Assembly: GCA_003344405.1 (NCBI GenBank) | Contig: NOWV01000181.1 | Coordinates: 96,367-160,366, forward strand | Source of the DNA: Trichoplax sp. H2 | Lineage: Eukaryota; Placozoa; Uniplacotomia; Trichoplacea | Length of the DNA: 64,000 bases | Direction of reading: 5' to 3' | In this document: positions 60,597-64,000 of the stretch, piece by piece | Layout of the letters: each line of letters opens with the position of its first letter | Position numbering within the stretch: the stretch's first letter is position 1 | Program-made: the position numbers and the translations under genes | Notes under the pieces: model-generated | The model's input: the letters and a program-made list of their open reading frames with translations, nothing else | The model's database searches: none | What the model was told of the DNA's origin: nothing

Positions 60597-63197
60597 ATGA
60601 AATTAATTTCAATTGCTTTCATAACTGCCATCATGATGGCCTGTGTCGACGGTAAGAAGTTAATTACAAGCAATAATGCTCTTATTACATTGCAATACTT
60701 AATCTTATTTTTAGTCTATAGGATGATAAACTGAAATTATGGCTTACAATCGTTATAATACACTACCTATTTTTTATTTGATTAATGATGGTAGCTAGTT
60801 GCAATTTCAAGTTGACATCGAACTCCGGATCCTTCCATAGCCCAAATTATCCAAATAATTATGCTAGTGGAAAGTGTGAATATAAAATTACAGTTCCTAA
60901 AGGTAAAGCGGTCCAGTTAACCTGGAAAACTTTCAATGTTGGTCCTTCCAAGGTGAATAAGAAGTGTCCTGGAGATACAGTTTCGGTCTATGATGGCACT
61001 AAGGACAAAAATAATGGCATTGACATTCTGTGTGGGCAAGAAATTCAATCAATTACATCGAGTGGCGGTAACCTGACTATCATTTTAGATAGTAAAAGCG
61101 ACAAAAAATATAAAGGTTTTTCAGCTTCCTATACTACAAGTACGTGAATTCTTCTAATATTTATATATAGATTAAAACCTACTAACAGATATAATTTAAT
61201 TCTCAAGCCTTGTAAAACTTCTACATAACATGTATAATGCATACATATACCGCACATATTTATTGTAAATACAGTATATGGTACATTGCCTATAAAGTAA
61301 CGTATGACATATACAGTTTATAAGTAAATTTTTGTAATGTTATATTGATAGAAACCTACTAACACGTATAATTTCACTAAAAACCTTACATGCAGCGTAA
61401 ATCGGCGACTGAATTTCTTTTATTCTCTTTAAAATCACAGTTGACGTAGCCTGTAATGGTATGACTTTATCGACCGATTCAGGATATATTGCCTCTCCCA
61501 ATTATCCTAACCCATATCCAATTAATTCAAATTGTTTGTATAAAATACAACTGCCACCTAGGAAAGTTATAGCTATTGGCTGGTTAGGCTTTGATATTCC
61601 TTTTGGCCAACCATCAAATTGTCAAGACTACGTGGAAGTTTATGATAAAGAACCCACAGAAAGCAGTAAAGTTTATCGCTATTGTGACCCTGGATATTAT
61701 CCACCCCAATTTACCTCTAGCAGCAATGTAGCCTATATAAAATTTGTTAGTTCCAGTACCAAAAACAAGAATCACAAAGGTTTTATTGCTTATTATCGAT
61801 CAGGTGTGTTAAGCAAACACAGTGCCTATATTCATAATAGTTAGTCTTTCGAAGTATATCAGGCGTGATTGCTCATTAAAAGCTAATGGAAAAGAAATTT
61901 AGCTGATGTATAGATAATTGCAAATATACTCGTTTTATTTATTAACCTTGTAATCTACCGTCTATTAAAATTAGGTACCAGACAAACCTGCAATATCAAT
62001 TATGGCACTGCGACAGGAGTCGTTACAGTTCCTAATGTACCATCACTAGTTGGTCAAAATTTGGACTGTAAAATTAACATCAACGCGAAATTGTCTGATA
62101 TAATTAATTTTAAATGGATGGAATTTGGCTCTGATTTATTCTCTAAGCCCGACTCTTGTCAAAATTTTATCGAAATTTACGGTGGTGACATGACTGCATC
62201 TAATTTAGTCTCGAAGAAATGTAATTCTAAAACAGGTTCTAGCGTCAGCATGAATGGTACAACGGCTATTGTGCATTATAAAATCAAAAATTATAACACC
62301 AAAAAAAACTTTCGCTTAGTTTATCAAGGAGGTTAGCCATATTATTTATACGTAAATAATAAATATTAATTAAATATAATTGGCCTCCAGTGTATATTTT
62401 TAAAATAATGGAGGGCACTTGATTAATATTTATTAATTTACTAAATTTATAATATATCAAGTGTTATGTCTATGATATTTTAAGATGATTCACTTAAATC
62501 TATTACTAACCAGATTGTAAATAACAAAATCTATTTCATATATGAATCGTGCGTGGAATTCTTAAACGACTCGATTCTGTAGAAACTTGCTCTGATAGTG
62601 CATAATTCAGATTGATTAAATCATTTCTTTTACTGCTAGATAACGCTATTAAATCTCATTCAATTGCTACACTGTCCCTTTTAGTAAAACTCAGTTAATA
62701 GCATATTAGCAAAATGCTTGCTTATGATAACTTGGTTTTTTTCTTCTTTTAGTAACAACTGGAGTTTTACATAAAGAAATTATATTCAAAAATGCTACAT
62801 GTGAAGCTATTGAATGGTATTACAATACACCATCTGGCAAAGTTATTTCTAGAACTTCGTTCTCTTGCAGCTCAGGTAATTTTATTAGCATTTATAGTAA
62901 CATTTCAATTAATTTAAGAATGATATTTGATCATATCTCACCTAAATCACTTATTCAAAGGATAATCGTAACTAGGCATGCTATCTAGGGTTTTAGTAAT
63001 CGATTAATTAGTTTCTTTGCTAATGTTGGATGAATAACTTTCCTTTACTTGCTCTAGCTACCGTTACCTTGCCAACATGGGCCATAGTAATGATTGGCAT
63101 TGGCATTGGTTTAGTGGCAATAACAATATTTTGCTGCTTCTGTGCCAACTTCAGTATAATTATCAAAGGAAAGTGTCTAGGTTATAGAAAGATGTAG
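60597..63197 (+). CDS. type I membrane protein, signal peptide-CUB-CUB-CUB-module-TM (460 aa), cluster member 3
   Basis: Exons: 60597-60651, 60795-61139, 61441-61803, 61975-62331, 62753-62875, 63058-63197; every intron is phase 1. Signal peptide about 1-18. CUB1 (19-133; 345 nt) has C-N-F-K-L-T, P-N-Y-P-N-N-Y, W-K-T-F-N-V-G, G-D-T-V-S-V-Y-D-G. CUB2 (134-254) has C-N-G-M-T, P-N-Y-P-N-P-Y-P, C-Q-D-Y-V-E-V-Y, F-T-S-S-S-N-V-A-Y and is the closest to textbook CUB. CUB3 (255-373) is the most diverged (C-Q-N-F-I-E-I-Y-G-G, N-G-T-T-A). Residues 374-414 are the juxtamembrane module (I-F-K-N-A-T-C, W-Y-Y-N-T-P-S-G-K-V, F-S-C). A transmembrane helix (about 420-445) ending in a Cys-rich I-F-C-C-F-C and a short basic tail follow. 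It resembles member 2 most at CUB1 and the module, and member 1 at its second CUB (both have Y-x-P-P and a S-S-S-N-(I/V)-A strand). Confidence 0.93.
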
Positions 63198-64000
63198 TGC
63201 TTGGGTTTTACAACCCCTTACTACTCTAATTAGCTGAAACTACTATAAAGAATAAGGAGAAAAGATCCAGAATAGGCGAAATAGTTATGTATAAAATAAT
63301 ACAAGCTAATCTTGGAATCTTTACATTCTCTAAAATGGTAGCAGAATGCTTTACGACTTCAAAAATTGCCATGTAATCAACTAAACTTACCCAATCTTTA
63401 GATACCGTAAACCTTTATTTCTTAGTGAAATACGTAGAAAATTTAGCAGATACTGTAGATTGAAATTTTTCCTATCATTATAAAACGGTTGCTAGCTATA
63501 CTCTATTTTTATTTTTTAGATAAACTACATCGATACCTTAATGTTATAGATATAGTGATCGTTAAATGCTATAATAAGAACGACATGTACTCATATTGTT
63601 TCTATCACTTTTAATTAAGACCTGTTTCTTTATCGTTTGACTAACTTATCCGATTTTTTTACAATATATCCCGATAAATTGCAACTGTTTAAGTAGATAA
63701 TAGCGATATTTTGCATCATTGTTTGTATAATTATTATATGTCCGTATGTTAAGTAACATGTTGGTTTTACTTGAGCGATAAAAACAATCGTTTCGTAAGC
63801 TTTGATTTTAATAAAAAATATTTTCGCCTTTATACATTTCACAATAGACCATCTATTTTAACCTACTTCTATGGCTCGCATATAACATAACATAAATAAT
63901 TCCTGGTGCAAGTAAGAATTTATGGTCGTTATATTGTTATACATTTAGCTTTCAGTATAGATAAGTTTTAGCTCTTGTTGGCTTGAGATTCTAGCTAAGG
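63198..64000. other. downstream of CUB gene 3, nothing recognised
   Basis: AT-rich DNA to the right edge. No further CUB exon was recognised, but the cluster could continue beyond the window. Confidence 0.5.

Noticed and set aside
1-64000. tRNA or rRNA genes, CRISPR arrays, bacterial operons
   Set aside because: I found none by eye; gene structure is eukaryotic throughout.

Overview
This window is animal nuclear DNA. It is AT-rich, with GT-AG introns mostly 70-900 bp long, dense introns inside animal-type genes, and no operons. Nothing in it names the species. The mix of intron-rich conserved metazoan genes (CDK8, UBXN11, CCDC81), an intronless kinesin-light-chain-like TPR gene, compact spacing and few transposons suggests an early-branching animal. 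A placozoan is my best guess, but this is inference. One 20-base N gap lies at 10355-10374.

Layout, left to right. A short TIR-domain gene (1210-2628) sits near the left edge after a possible exon of another gene. A decayed piggyBac transposase lies at 5241-6255. The next 9 kb appears gene-poor and contains near-identical duplicated blocks around the gap, older copies of one block, a TTAG microsatellite and several hairpins. A single-exon gene at 15588-18233 encodes 20 TPR units. At 20454-24872 (minus, 17 exons) is a UBXN11 homologue. At 27041-31635 (plus, 14 exons) is a CCDC81 homologue; the two are head to head. Between 31.6 and 38 kb are diverged duplications, an intronless YitH/HolE-type GNAT acetyltransferase (36169-37005) and a decayed second copy of it. 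A tandem repeat array with hairpin and TA/GA sections fills 39.5-41.9 kb. The Mediator kinase CDK8/19 follows (42560-46655, 13 exons).

The last 15 kb holds three tandem, same-strand paralogues encoding small type I membrane proteins with a signal peptide, one to three CUB domains and one transmembrane helix (48896-51455, 53794-56096, 60597-63197). Every domain is one exon bounded by phase-1 introns, and the first CUB exon is exactly 345 nt in all three. Two of the three carry a short extra module before the membrane (TC...WY.NTP.GK...C) that I do not recognise. This cluster is the best candidate for an undescribed system: a small expanding receptor family. Its function cannot be read from sequence.

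Exon models below were built by hand from splice sites, reading phase and family resemblance. For the large genes all exon lengths and phases close without leftover bases. Much of the intergenic DNA consists of old, diverged local duplications.
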